Part shown: positions 1 through 6,674 of the stretch, piece by piece | Position numbering within the stretch: the first letter of the stretch is position 1 | How the letters are laid out: every line of letters begins with the position of its first letter | Assembly: GCA_964621455.1 (NCBI GenBank) | Contig: CAZULW010000002.1 | Location: 1-64,000 of the forward strand | Direction: 5' to 3' | DNA from: G020354025 sp964621455 | GTDB lineage: Bacteria; Fidelibacterota; Marinisomatia; SCGC-AAA003-L08; TS1B11 | DNA length: 64,000 bases | Notes under the pieces: generated by a model | What the model was told of the DNA's origin: nothing | Database searches by the model: none | The model's input: only the letters and a program-made list of their open reading frames with translations | Position numbers and translations under genes: made by a program

Positions 1-158
1 GAGCCTGGCCAGGAGCCTGCCCAACGGGAAGCCCTCGCTGAAACGCTCTGAGCGGGCGGGTTCGCCGCTTGCCGCCATTAAAGAATGGGCGCACTATATC
101 GCCGCCCGATACCGGGAGCGGGAGCATTCGGCCATTACAAAGGGCCTTGATCCCCACA
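1..158. other. Window edge, no supported gene
   Basis: This stretch lies past the 3' end of the receptor gene. On the plus strand one frame stays open from base 2 to a TGA at 257-259, with no start inside the window, and runs about 100 bases into the antisense of the receptor. Its translation (for example LAAIKEWAHYIAARYRERE) is charged and not obviously junk, so the end of a convergent gene is possible. I recognise no family and do not call it. Confidence 0.2.
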
Positions 159-2180
159 TCAGAATTCCGCTCTCAGACCGATTCCAAAAGTCCTGCCGGG
201 CATGGGATAGTCACCGTCAACCAGTTCTGATCCGAACTGTTCACAATAGGAGGTATTGAGCAAATTTCGGACTTCTAAAAACGGCTCAACTTTCCACAGG
301 CGCCAACTTACCCTGACGTTCATCACCGTCCTGGCAGGCAGCTTCTTCTCAATCATAGATACCTCCGCAGCCGGGTTGGTATATTCGTCTGAATAGTAGT
401 TTACAATCTCACTTCTGGTCTCTCCGTTCAGATTTATTTTGAAAAAGGCGCTTGTGTATGTCAGGTTGAAACCAAGGTTATGTGTCGGGATGAACGTAGC
501 GGGACGCTCGATATGTTCGAGGCGTTGATCACCCGTCATCCAGTCTGAAAAAACCACCTCCAGGTTGGTTTGCCGCCCATCAAGATAGGTGTAACTCAAC
601 CGGGCGTCGAAAACCTCTTTCTGGGCAATAAGTTGGGCTTCGGCCCCGTTGAGTAGGTAGCGATTGATATTTGACGGTCGCCACAATCCGTTCAAACCGG
701 TTGGGGCCCAGGCGATCATATCATCCACATCTCTCCTGAAAACAGCGACATTCCCTCTGATCGCTTGAGAAATGCTATGCTCTAACCCGATTTCATAGGC
801 AATGCCGGTCTCGCTTTTCAACCCCGGATTGCCGGCGTTCGGCCAGAAAAGGTCATTAAAGGAGGGTGCCCGATAGGCCTCTCCCGCGGAAAACCTGACC
901 GTATTTGCTCCCAGATGAAGGATGATTCCAAGACTGGGACTGGTGTGCCAACCATAGGTGGAATGATAGTCCAAGCGAGCCCCGAACACCGCCACAAGGT
1001 TGGTCCTGCGCCAGATATACTCCGACCAAAGGGCTGATGAGTGTGTGGCTGGACTCCACTTAACCGTACTCTCTTCACCCGTGGCTTCGAAAGTGGTTCT
1101 CTGTTCGGCAAAACCGCGCTCCTGGATCACGTCAAAGCCAGCCAGGAGGTGGTTTGTGTCCATCCGTTTTTCCACTTGACCGCTGAGCCTCAAGTTTTGT
1201 GCTGTATATTGGTTGTGGCCGAGATTAGTCAGGCCATTAAAATCGTCATATTTGTTCTCATAGACAGTAGTGCTTCGTTCAGGTCGCAGCCTGAGCTGCA
1301 GGCTATAGTCATTTCCAAGATTGGACTCGATAGACAGCAGCCCGTAAAGGCTGTTGGTCTTCTGGCGATCAAACAGGCTCGTCACGTCATTGTTGCCGTG
1401 GGTGGCGGCGCTATCCGGTTTTGGACCGGGGACACCAACCTCAGAGTCATCGTAGCCCGCTAAAACGCTCACTTGCACCTTGCCGATGGTGGTGTTAACT
1501 CTGCCTAGCACACCGCGGTGCAGGAAATCATCGTTACCGCGCCATCCTCCCGATTTGTTAACAACAGCCGAGACCATAGCGCCCTTTTCTCTACTACCCT
1601 GCCCGGCATGAATCTGGTATTGTTGAGTATTGAATCTACCATAGGCTACCGTGAGGTCTCTCCTCTGTTCAGGCTCACGGGTGATCAGGTTGATCACGCC
1701 ACCCAGGGCATTGGCCCCGTAAAGGTGTGACGTAGGACCGCGCACTATCTCTATCCGCTCAATGCCGCCCAGCATCAACCGGCTCAAATCGGTCAGTCCG
1801 TTGAACGCGTCATTAATGGGAACGCCATCTCGCACAACCAGCACCTGGGATGATTGTGCCCCCCTCAGACTGGCCGTAGCTACGCCGCCTGGATTGTAGC
1901 TCCTCACGTGAACTCCGGCCTGTGTCCTCAGGATATCTCCTACGTCCAGGGCCGGGCCTGATTCCAGGGCCTCCCTGGTAATCACGCTGCTTGATAGGGG
2001 TACGTCCTTCAGTGGCTGATTTACCCTGGTGGCGGTAACAATGACTTCCGGCAGGGTGTATTGCGATTCCTTCTCCGGTTTCTCCTCATCCTGACCAGCC
2101 AATGGCGCCATCAAGGAGACATAAAGACCCAATCCCGTGATTGCAAAAAGCACTTTGCTGAGTCGTATTCCTGTCAGCAT
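159..2180 (-). CDS. btuB: TonB-dependent outer-membrane receptor, BtuB-like (vitamin B12 uptake)
   Basis: This is a 673-residue outer-membrane receptor that would import a scarce ligand using energy from TonB-ExbBD. The start is the ATG at 2178-2180, which has AGGAGG a few bases upstream; the frame is open further upstream but without a better site. A signal peptide ends near AGQDEE. The TonB box and start of the plug read LPEVIVTATR. The plug continues to about residue 190 with VVRDGVPINDAFNGLTDLSR and YGANALGGVINLITREP, and a 22-strand-type barrel follows, ending in a terminal Phe (LRAEF). The family alone does not fix the ligand. The cobalamin riboswitch just upstream strongly suggests cobalamin or another corrinoid. 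It is transcribed alone within the window. Confidence 0.85.
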   Translation of the reverse strand: MLTGIRLSKVLFAITGLGLYVSLMAPLAGQDEEKPEKESQYTLPEVIVTATRVNQPLKDVPLSSSVITREALESGPALDVGDILRTQAGVHVRSYNPGGVATASLRGAQSSQVLVVRDGVPINDAFNGLTDLSRLMLGGIERIEIVRGPTSHLYGANALGGVINLITREPEQRRDLTVAYGRFNTQQYQIHAGQGSREKGAMVSAVVNKSGGWRGNDDFLHRGVLGRVNTTIGKVQVSVLAGYDDSEVGVPGPKPDSAATHGNNDVTSLFDRQKTNSLYGLLSIESNLGNDYSLQLRLRPERSTTVYENKYDDFNGLTNLGHNQYTAQNLRLSGQVEKRMDTNHLLAGFDVIQERGFAEQRTTFEATGEESTVKWSPATHSSALWSEYIWRRTNLVAVFGARLDYHSTYGWHTSPSLGIILHLGANTVRFSAGEAYRAPSFNDLFWPNAGNPGLKSETGIAYEIGLEHSISQAIRGNVAVFRRDVDDMIAWAPTGLNGLWRPSNINRYLLNGAEAQLIAQKEVFDARLSYTYLDGRQTNLEVVFSDWMTGDQRLEHIERPATFIPTHNLGFNLTYTSAFFKINLNGETRSEIVNYYSDEYTNPAAEVSMIEKKLPARTVMNVRVSWRLWKVEPFLEVRNLLNTSYCEQFGSELVDGDYPMPGRTFGIGLRAEF

Positions 2181-2321
2181 TTTTTCCTCCTTTCGTGGAA
2201 GTTCAGAGCAGGCGAGGGCGCGAAATGGTTGCGTGACCAGACCCGGCAAGAGGTCCGATCAATTGACACCATCCATACTGATCTGGACAGGTGTCGCTGT
2301 CGGCAGATGCTATCTGGTAAC

Positions 2322-2347
2322 AAAAAACCCCGAAGTCGTTTTCGGGG
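2322..2347 (-). terminator. Intrinsic terminator in the btuB leader (riboswitch expression platform)
   Basis: Read on the minus strand, the stem CCCCGAA / TTCGGGG with a six-base loop is followed directly by six T. It lies between the cobalamin aptamer and the receptor start, about 140 bases before the ATG. That is where a transcription-terminating expression platform would sit, so ligand binding would end the transcript here. Confidence 0.85.
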
Positions 2348-2399
2348 TGAAGTGCAGTCGTGTCATAGACCTTTTAACCTCGCCCTCGAAGGTAAAAGA

Positions 2400-2520
2400 A
2401 AGACAGGTGTCTGGCTCGTTCCTTCGCGCCGGTCTCTGGCATGAGTCAGCCGGAGGAACACACAGTTGCGGGGCAGCGCCTGATTCTCACAGGACTTCCC
2501 TGTTGTGATATGAAAAAGCT
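2400..2520 (-). promoter_or_regulatory. Cobalamin riboswitch (aptamer)
   Basis: On the minus strand the leader contains the hallmark core of the cobalamin (B12-box) riboswitch in order: AACAGGGAA, then a GTGAGAATC segment, then GCTGCCCCGCAACTGTG (near 2464-2484), then GCCAGAGACCGGC (near 2428-2440). The CCGCAACTG block is the conserved B12 box. The element is followed by an intrinsic terminator and the btuB-like receptor, so high cobalamin should switch uptake off. The boundaries are approximate because I judged pairing by eye. Confidence 0.9.
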
Positions 2521-2537
2521 AAACTCTAACGAAAGCG

Positions 2538-2566
2538 AGTTTACGCATGTGCAACTGAGGTGGCAA
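2538..2566 (-). promoter_or_regulatory. Putative promoter of the riboswitch-btuB transcript
   Basis: On the minus strand TTGCCA (2561-2566) is followed after 17 bases by TAAACT (2538-2543). This would start transcription just ahead of the aptamer. It is a sigma-70-type match by eye only. Confidence 0.45.
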
Positions 2567-2578
2567 GCTTTAGCATGA

Positions 2579-2882
2579 GGAGTACCCCCGAAAGAATCAA
2601 TTGAAATTCAGAAACTCTCTTAGGGATCTCTTTGGGCAGCAGAGAATAGAGTACTTCTGATTTATGCATGCTGGGTTACAAAACCGCTGAAGCGGGTGAT
2701 TTTAGAGGACCTCTATGAGGTGGTAGAGTACGAAACCGGCGGGGAGGCACTGGCCGGCTTCGCACAAGACAAACCCGATCCAGTGCTCCTCGATATCTCC
2801 CTGCCGGAGATGGCCGGGACCGGGAAGACACCCTAAAATTCCACAAAATCCATACAAAATTCCGCATTTTAAGGGGTACTCC
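2579..2882. mobile_element. MITE-like element copy 1 (inverted ends GGAGTACCCC)
   Basis: The left end GGAGTACCCCCGAAA starts at 2579. The right end is its degenerate inverse at 2866-2882, reading GGAGTACCCC on the minus strand. Copies 2 and 3 (4813-5052, 6328-6596) carry the same kind of ends at a similar distance. No transposase gene and no clear target duplication are visible. The interior holds a fragment of a response-regulator gene and is unrelated to the interiors of the other copies. It is the weakest of the three copies. Confidence 0.45.
2687..2836 (+). pseudogene. Relic of a CheY-like receiver domain
   Basis: Frame 2687-2836 translates to a 49-residue piece that follows the receiver fold: helix 1 (VILEDLYEVV), strand 2 (VVEYETG), helix 2 (GEALAGFAQDKP) and strand 3 with the phospho-acceptor aspartate (DPVLLDISLPEMAG). 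It then ends at TAA. There is no start codon with a ribosome-binding site, no beginning of the domain and no rest of the protein. The adjacent frame before it (LGYKTAEAGD) also resembles receiver sequence, which suggests frameshift decay. It lies inside element copy 1. Confidence 0.65.
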
Positions 2883-3050
2883 CCGACGAGATCCGTCTAC
2901 GTTCATACTACGCCGGACAGGGGCGTAAATCTCCCTGTTGAAAAATATATCCGCTCCAAGACCAGTGGCGGGAGTGCATACGGGGCGATATAGCATCATC
3001 ATAGCGCCGGAATATAAGCCGGCGGCGGCGGTTCGTCGTTCGCGTGGTGC

Positions 3051-3068
3051 GCCCCGCCTGCGGCGGGG
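3051..3068. repeat. Short GC-rich palindrome
   Basis: CCCCGCC TGC GGCGGGG can form a strong hairpin in non-coding DNA. Similar CCCGCC/GGCGGG palindromes occur at 23910-23948 and 41251-41281. Confidence 0.5.
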
Positions 3069-3132
3069 TAAACTGGTCAGTTGTCAGTCGCCTATGGCCA
3101 GGGACTTGAGGCTTGAGGCTTGGGGGGAGAGT

Positions 3133-3195
3133 AACCGCAAAGGCGCAAAGGACGCAAAGATATATCAGCCACGAATTGACACGAATAGGCACGAA
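3133..3195. repeat. Dispersed low-complexity repeat (CGCAAAG and CACGAAT types)
   Basis: Two periodic strings follow each other: AACCGCAAAGGCGCAAAGG... (3133-3159), and a series of ACGAAT/CACGAA units (3169-3195). Both have the periodic look of repeats scattered through spacers of many environmental genomes. A sister of the first string is inside the restriction-modification gene near 62268. Confidence 0.5.
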
Positions 3196-3232
3196 ACCGA
3201 GCCGGCCGAAGGGCCAGGGGGTGAGTTATACC

Positions 3233-3367
3233 CTACCACTTCAGCAGGAAAATCTTGATGGAGTTGGAGTACTCAGGCGTCACCCCCCGACCCAAAGCGT
3301 CGGGGACAAGCAGCCGGGCGATGCGTGACCCTTCCCTGTGAAGAGGTTGCCTACCATAAGCTTCTGA
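3233..3367 (-). pseudogene. C-terminal remnant of an unidentified protein
   Basis: On the minus strand a frame opens after a TAA and ends at TAG 3233-3235. It encodes about 44 residues, including HREGSRIARLLVPDALG and ending TPEYSNSIKIFLLKW. The closing alternation of hydrophobic residues with a terminal Trp is what outer-membrane beta-barrels and exported proteins often show. There is no start codon with a ribosome-binding site and no upstream body, so it looks like the tail of a deleted gene. The VPDALGRG part is encoded by a CCCGAC/GTCGGG palindrome (3285-3305). I cannot name the family. Confidence 0.35.
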
Positions 3368-3526
3368 TTATATCAACATAATCAATTCACTATACATTGG
3401 CGTGGATGATGCCGGTCATCGGCTTCTGCCCTCCCTCGATAACTGCCTGTCTGTAAAATATGGCACGCTATTTGCTTTTATATCATGTGACGGTAGTTAA
3501 TCGCTCTTTGATGGAAAAAAGTTTAA

Positions 3527-3632
3527 GGCTTATGTCCATATATCCGGGTTAGCGCCTGGAGTGATGTGTTAGCTGTTGACATGAGTAAACTATTTCTTGC
3601 AATGGATTGATAGGAATGTATGGACATAGGCC
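3527..3632. repeat. Imperfect 19-20 bp inverted repeat flanking 67 bp
   Basis: The left arm is 3527-3545, with core TATGTCCATA at 3531-3540. The right arm is 3613-3632, with core TATGGACATA at 3619-3628. The ten-base core is perfect and the outer parts match with a few differences. The stretch is AT-rich with no reading frame of note. It could be a miniature-element remnant or a structured RNA. Confidence 0.45.
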
Positions 3633-3776
3633 ACTCTTTTGCTTACTTGTGCCTCCTCATGACTGGCTCTCCGCCAATTCGGTGAAGGATCTCATGACCC
3701 ACCCCCAAAACCCACGCATGACACCCCACGAATAGGCATAGGTAAGCAATCTTATTGTTTGCTGGCAGTTTACACG

Positions 3777-3818
3777 AGGGGTGGTCGGTCAAGTCCCTGA
3801 ACCGGCCACTCCTTTTTT
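3777..3818 (+). terminator. Orphan intrinsic terminator
   Basis: On the plus strand GGGGTGGTCGGT pairs, with G-U wobbles, with ACCGGCCACTCC across an 11-base loop and is followed at once by six T. No plus-strand gene precedes it for more than 3 kb, so it may end a small untranslated transcript or be the leftover of a lost gene. Confidence 0.45.
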
Positions 3819-3861
3819 CATAAGGGATCTGCATCGGGGAGAAATGATCTGCCTCTGAATT

Positions 3862-3962
3862 TTGACAGGATGTACATGATTAACAGGAAAATTAATCTAT
3901 CTTGTCTATCCTGTTATCCTGTCCATTCATGTTAGACAGGATTAACATGATGAACAGGATTA
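3862..3962. repeat. Dispersed CAGGAT-type repeat tract
   Basis: The tract consists of ACAGGAT/ATCCTGT units in both orientations, spaced about 9-11 bases apart (for example TTGACAGGATGTACATGATT and GTCTATCCTGTTATCCTGTC). A sister tract lies at 8818-8919. The units are not identical and have no spacers of constant length, so it is not a CRISPR array. Confidence 0.6.
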
Positions 3963-4123
3963 ATTAAAATCGTGAAAGATGCGTTCATTTATCGTTGATA
4001 GTCTGCATCCAATCCCTGGCGTTGTTCTGTGAGCAGATTCCACTCCCATGGCCCAAGCTTCGCTGGCGAGAGGCGCTTTTTTACTTCCCATGCCAGTGGT
4101 CAGGCCGGCTCTGAACCCCCTTA

Positions 4124-4735
4124 TTATTTTACCGGCTGACGGAGGACCGTCTTCAGCCGCTCGGGCTTGGTACGGCGGGGATCACCCAGGTAGATCTCAT
4201 GATGCTTGCCCCGCAGCCGGTATCCCTGTTCCTTGGCAAAGTCGTGAATCCGCTGGATGGTGCGTCCTTCTTCGGCGTAGGGGCCGATGTGCATGATCTG
4301 GGCGGATAAACCTTCATGGAAGGGCTCGAACCGCATCCCGGACAGGCCGGGCGGGTCCTTCTTTTCTTTGAGCTGGTCTGTCGCCCGTTCCACTACTTCC
4401 CTGGTGATATGGTCCGGCTGCATGATCATGAGGGTCCAACACCAGGCATCCCTGGCCTCCATGCCGAACTCCCCGCCGCCGGCCATCCACCAGAGCCCTT
4501 CCAGCGGCATGACGGTATACTCCGGGCCTATGTTCTGCTGTTTCAAGGCGAATTTGATCCCGTAGGACACGCCATAAAGGGCATCCGTGGCCTCCTGGAA
4601 TTCCTGTGACGTGGCCGGATCGCCCTGGCCGTCGATCATTAGGAAGTTCATCCGGGGCACGTCCACCAGCACCACCTCATTGGGGGAGGGCTGGTAGAGG
4701 TGCTTGAGTTCTTTTTTCAGGTCGATTTTGGACAT
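4124..4735 (-). CDS. GyrI-like small-molecule-binding domain protein
   Basis: This 203-residue soluble protein belongs to the GyrI-like/SOUL-type ligand-binding superfamily. Members bind small hydrophobic or cationic compounds, or act as the effector part of regulators. Typical features are the opening strand VVLVDVPRMNFLMIDGQGDP, the region YGVSYGIKFALKQ, and a second half ending in a HEIYLGDPRRTKPERLKTVL tail. There is no helix-turn-helix, so it is a stand-alone ligand-binding domain and its ligand is unknown. The start is ATG at 4733-4735 with GAGGTG upstream; an in-frame GTG four codons earlier is less likely. It has no operon partner; spacers full of repeats lie on both sides. Confidence 0.75.
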   Translation of the reverse strand: MSKIDLKKELKHLYQPSPNEVVLVDVPRMNFLMIDGQGDPATSQEFQEATDALYGVSYGIKFALKQQNIGPEYTVMPLEGLWWMAGGGEFGMEARDAWCWTLMIMQPDHITREVVERATDQLKEKKDPPGLSGMRFEPFHEGLSAQIMHIGPYAEEGRTIQRIHDFAKEQGYRLRGKHHEIYLGDPRRTKPERLKTVLRQPVK

Positions 4736-4812
4736 GGGGCACCTCACTGGTTACATGGAAGGACCCCAAAGTAATGCCCATGGGTCGATTTTTCAAGGCT
4801 GATGGATTGACA

Positions 4813-5052
4813 GGAGTTCCCCCGAAATAATAGGCAGGAATTCGGCGATGACGGGTCGCTGGTAAACCATTGAAATGGTTCCCAATGCTGCTCCAGAACT
4901 GAAATCCCACAACTGAAGTTGTGGGCTATCTAATTGTCTTGATTCAGCTTAGCTTGGCCCACGGTTTTAACCGTGGGATTGGGGAAGTAGAGTAAAAAAA
5001 TGAATCCCTTCAGGGGTTTACTACTTAAGAGTCAAATTTTCGGGGGAAGTCC
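4813..5052. mobile_element. MITE-like element copy 2, containing REP-like palindromes
   Basis: The left end GGAGTTCCCCCGAAAT (4813-4828) is mirrored by AAATTTTCGGGGGAAGTCC (5034-5052); the repeat extends outward as CAGGA on both sides. Inside are three perfect palindromes with two-base loops: 4865-4880 (AACCATT/AATGGTT), 4906-4925 (CCCACAACT/AGTTGTGGG) and 4958-4977 (CCCACGGTT/AACCGTGGG). A weaker hairpin lies at 5003-5020. Such stacks of hairpins resemble REP elements moved by RAYT transposases. No transposase is present here. Confidence 0.6.
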
Positions 5053-5084
5053 TGTGATGGGTCGTCTGGGCGTGGGGGAGGGGC

Positions 5085-5960
5085 TTATCGGTACGGCAGC
5101 TGGGCGGTGTGCATGTTTCGGATCTTGCGCCTGACATAGAAGTCCCGCACCTGCGGCGACCAACGGAAATCAGCGTTATTAAGGATTTTGTAAAACTCCC
5201 GGACAAGCATTCCTGAGTGGGTCTCGTAATACCGGCTGGCAAAATCGTGGTAGACGGTGTGCAGCTCGGGACGGAGGTCGCCTTCATCGTCAAACACGGG
5301 TGACAGCTTCAGCCCGGTGAGGAAGGTACTCAGGTAGAGCCGGTAATAGTAGTTGGCGACATCGGCCACGACCGACTCGGGATGTTTTTCCAGATAGCGT
5401 TCCCACCGGATCGTCCTTTCACCCACTTCCCTGAAGGATATAAGGAGGCTGTCACTGTCGGAGAAGCCCTCCGCCAGTTCATCGCTTCGCAGGGCAAGGT
5501 ACTCGCGTACCGCAAGCGAGACATGGAGCGAGAAGTTATGGTAAAGATAATCGGGCTGCTGGTCAATGTAGTAGAGCCAACCGAAGGTGTACAGGTCCAG
5601 GCCGTTGCGGTGCAGGGCGTTGATATACGCTATGATCTCCGGGCTCTGGCGCGCCGTCTCGTCGTGGAATTTGGAGATGAAGTCGTAGTCTTCCCAGATC
5701 GTGTCGTTGTTATAGCTGATGGTGGCGAAGAAGAAGGTCATGAAGGTCTTGCAGGCCGTGTCCCGCTCCGCAACAGAGAGGTCCGTCAGGTGGGACTTGA
5801 AGTACTGGACCCCGGCGAAGATGGAGTCGAAATCGTCGTTGTCCAGGGCGTCCAGGTAGCGGGTGTAGGTTGTAACGGGGCCAACGACAATGACAGTATC
5901 CTGTGGAGCTCCCAGGAAGGAGGTGGTAAGAGCGAGGCTGACGAGGGCGAGGCGATGCAA
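5085..5960 (-). CDS. Secreted protein of unknown function
   Basis: The protein has 291 residues with an N-terminal signal peptide (HRLALVSLALTTSFLGAPQD) and no later membrane segment, so it is probably periplasmic. The body is mostly helical and rich in Tyr, Asp and Phe (TYTRYLDALDNDDFDSIF, FASRYYETHSGMLVREFY). It has no motif I recognise and no lipobox Cys. The chosen start is TTG at 5958-5960, preceded by AACAGG. It begins 12 bases after the stop of the helix-turn-helix gene and is probably co-transcribed with it, so the regulator may control its expression. I do not assign a function. Confidence 0.6.
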   Translation of the reverse strand: MHRLALVSLALTTSFLGAPQDTVIVVGPVTTYTRYLDALDNDDFDSIFAGVQYFKSHLTDLSVAERDTACKTFMTFFFATISYNNDTIWEDYDFISKFHDETARQSPEIIAYINALHRNGLDLYTFGWLYYIDQQPDYLYHNFSLHVSLAVREYLALRSDELAEGFSDSDSLLISFREVGERTIRWERYLEKHPESVVADVANYYYRLYLSTFLTGLKLSPVFDDEGDLRPELHTVYHDFASRYYETHSGMLVREFYKILNNADFRWSPQVRDFYVRRKIRNMHTAQLPYR

Positions 5961-5972
5961 TAGCCTGTTAGG

Positions 5973-6248
5973 TCACTTCAAAACGACATGAAGCTCCATA
6001 CCCAAGGCATTCGCGACTTTCTTAAGGGTGGAAAGGCGAATGTCCCGGGCGTGGTTTTCGATGCGTGAGATGGCCGTTTTTTTTGTATGAACCCGCTGGG
6101 CCAGTTGTTCCTGTGTCAATCCCGCTTTTTCGCGTGCTTGACGGATGAGAATACCGATTTTGAAATCGGCGTAGCCTTCCTCAAAATTCGCTGCAAAGGT
6201 CTCATCCCGCTGTTTCCGTTGTTCGATGTATCTTTCCAGATCACTCAT
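5973..6248 (-). CDS. XRE-family helix-turn-helix protein, HigA-like orphan antitoxin
   Basis: The protein has 91 residues. The N-terminal arm (MSDLERYIEQRKQRDETFAANFEEGY) is the form seen in HigA/RelB-type antitoxins. It is followed by a Cro/C1-type DNA-binding domain (IGILIRQAREKAGLTQEQLA, then TKKTAISRIENHARDIRLST). In complete modules a HigB/RelE toxin gene precedes such an antitoxin, but the 420 bases upstream hold only a putative operator and element copy 3. It may therefore be an orphan regulator. The start ATG has GAGGGAC upstream. It probably represses its own promoter through the GTTAAC pair just upstream. Confidence 0.8.
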   Translation of the reverse strand: MSDLERYIEQRKQRDETFAANFEEGYADFKIGILIRQAREKAGLTQEQLAQRVHTKKTAISRIENHARDIRLSTLKKVANALGMELHVVLK

Positions 6249-6286
6249 GTTTGTCCCTCTGTCAGACTATCGAATCCCTTCTGGAA

Positions 6287-6304
6287 GTTAACTTATATGT
6301 TAAC
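6287..6304 (-). promoter_or_regulatory. Putative operator/promoter of the HTH gene
   Basis: The site is GTTAAC-TTATAT-GTTAAC: two identical six-base palindromes separated by six A/T bases, a symmetric arrangement that suits a dimeric XRE repressor. On the minus strand the middle reads ATATAAG, which could serve as a -10 box, so repressor binding would mask the promoter. Confidence 0.5.
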
Positions 6305-6327
6305 CGATGGAAAGGGGTCATGTTACT

Positions 6328-6596
6328 GGACTTCCCCCGAAATATTAAACCTTTCTTCTACTAATGGCTAATCGTGGGGCTACGTTCCGTTTTTTAACCT
6401 CACCCCCTTCACTTCGTGATGCCCCCTCTCCGTCTAACGGAGAGGGGGAAAGGGGGTGAGGTTTTCCCTGCCATAGACGTTTTCCCTGGCCAGGGAATCC
6501 CTTATGGAAAAACAGTTTCCTCCACTTGTCATTTTCTACATTTCTTGATAGATCAGTGAGTTACAGGCTCACGTATTCAATTTTCGGGGGAACTCC
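6328..6596. mobile_element. MITE-like element copy 3
   Basis: The left end GGACTTCCCCCGAAATATT (from 6328) is mirrored by AATTTTCGGGGGAACTCC (6579-6596). The interior carries a long imperfect palindrome near 6396-6465 (CCTCACCCCCTT ... CCCCCTCTCCG / CGGAGAGGGGG ... AAGGGGGTGAGG). It separates the orphan antitoxin-like gene from the TolB/TPR gene. No reading frame or transposase is present. Confidence 0.55.
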
Positions 6597-6674
6597 CGAT
6601 CAAGTTATAGTTATCCTTTTCAGAGTAGGTGTTGTAAATTTCCATTACCAAGCACAGCCGTCTAAGAGGCCACC

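Noticed and set aside
3643..3834. 63-codon minus-strand frame
   Set aside because: It has no ribosome-binding site, no recognisable sequence, and overlaps the plus-strand terminator.
3862..3962. Possible CRISPR array
   Set aside because: Units are 7 bases, vary in sequence and occur in both orientations; there are no constant-length spacers and no cas genes (the RecB/Cas4-like protein at 9133 is not beside it).
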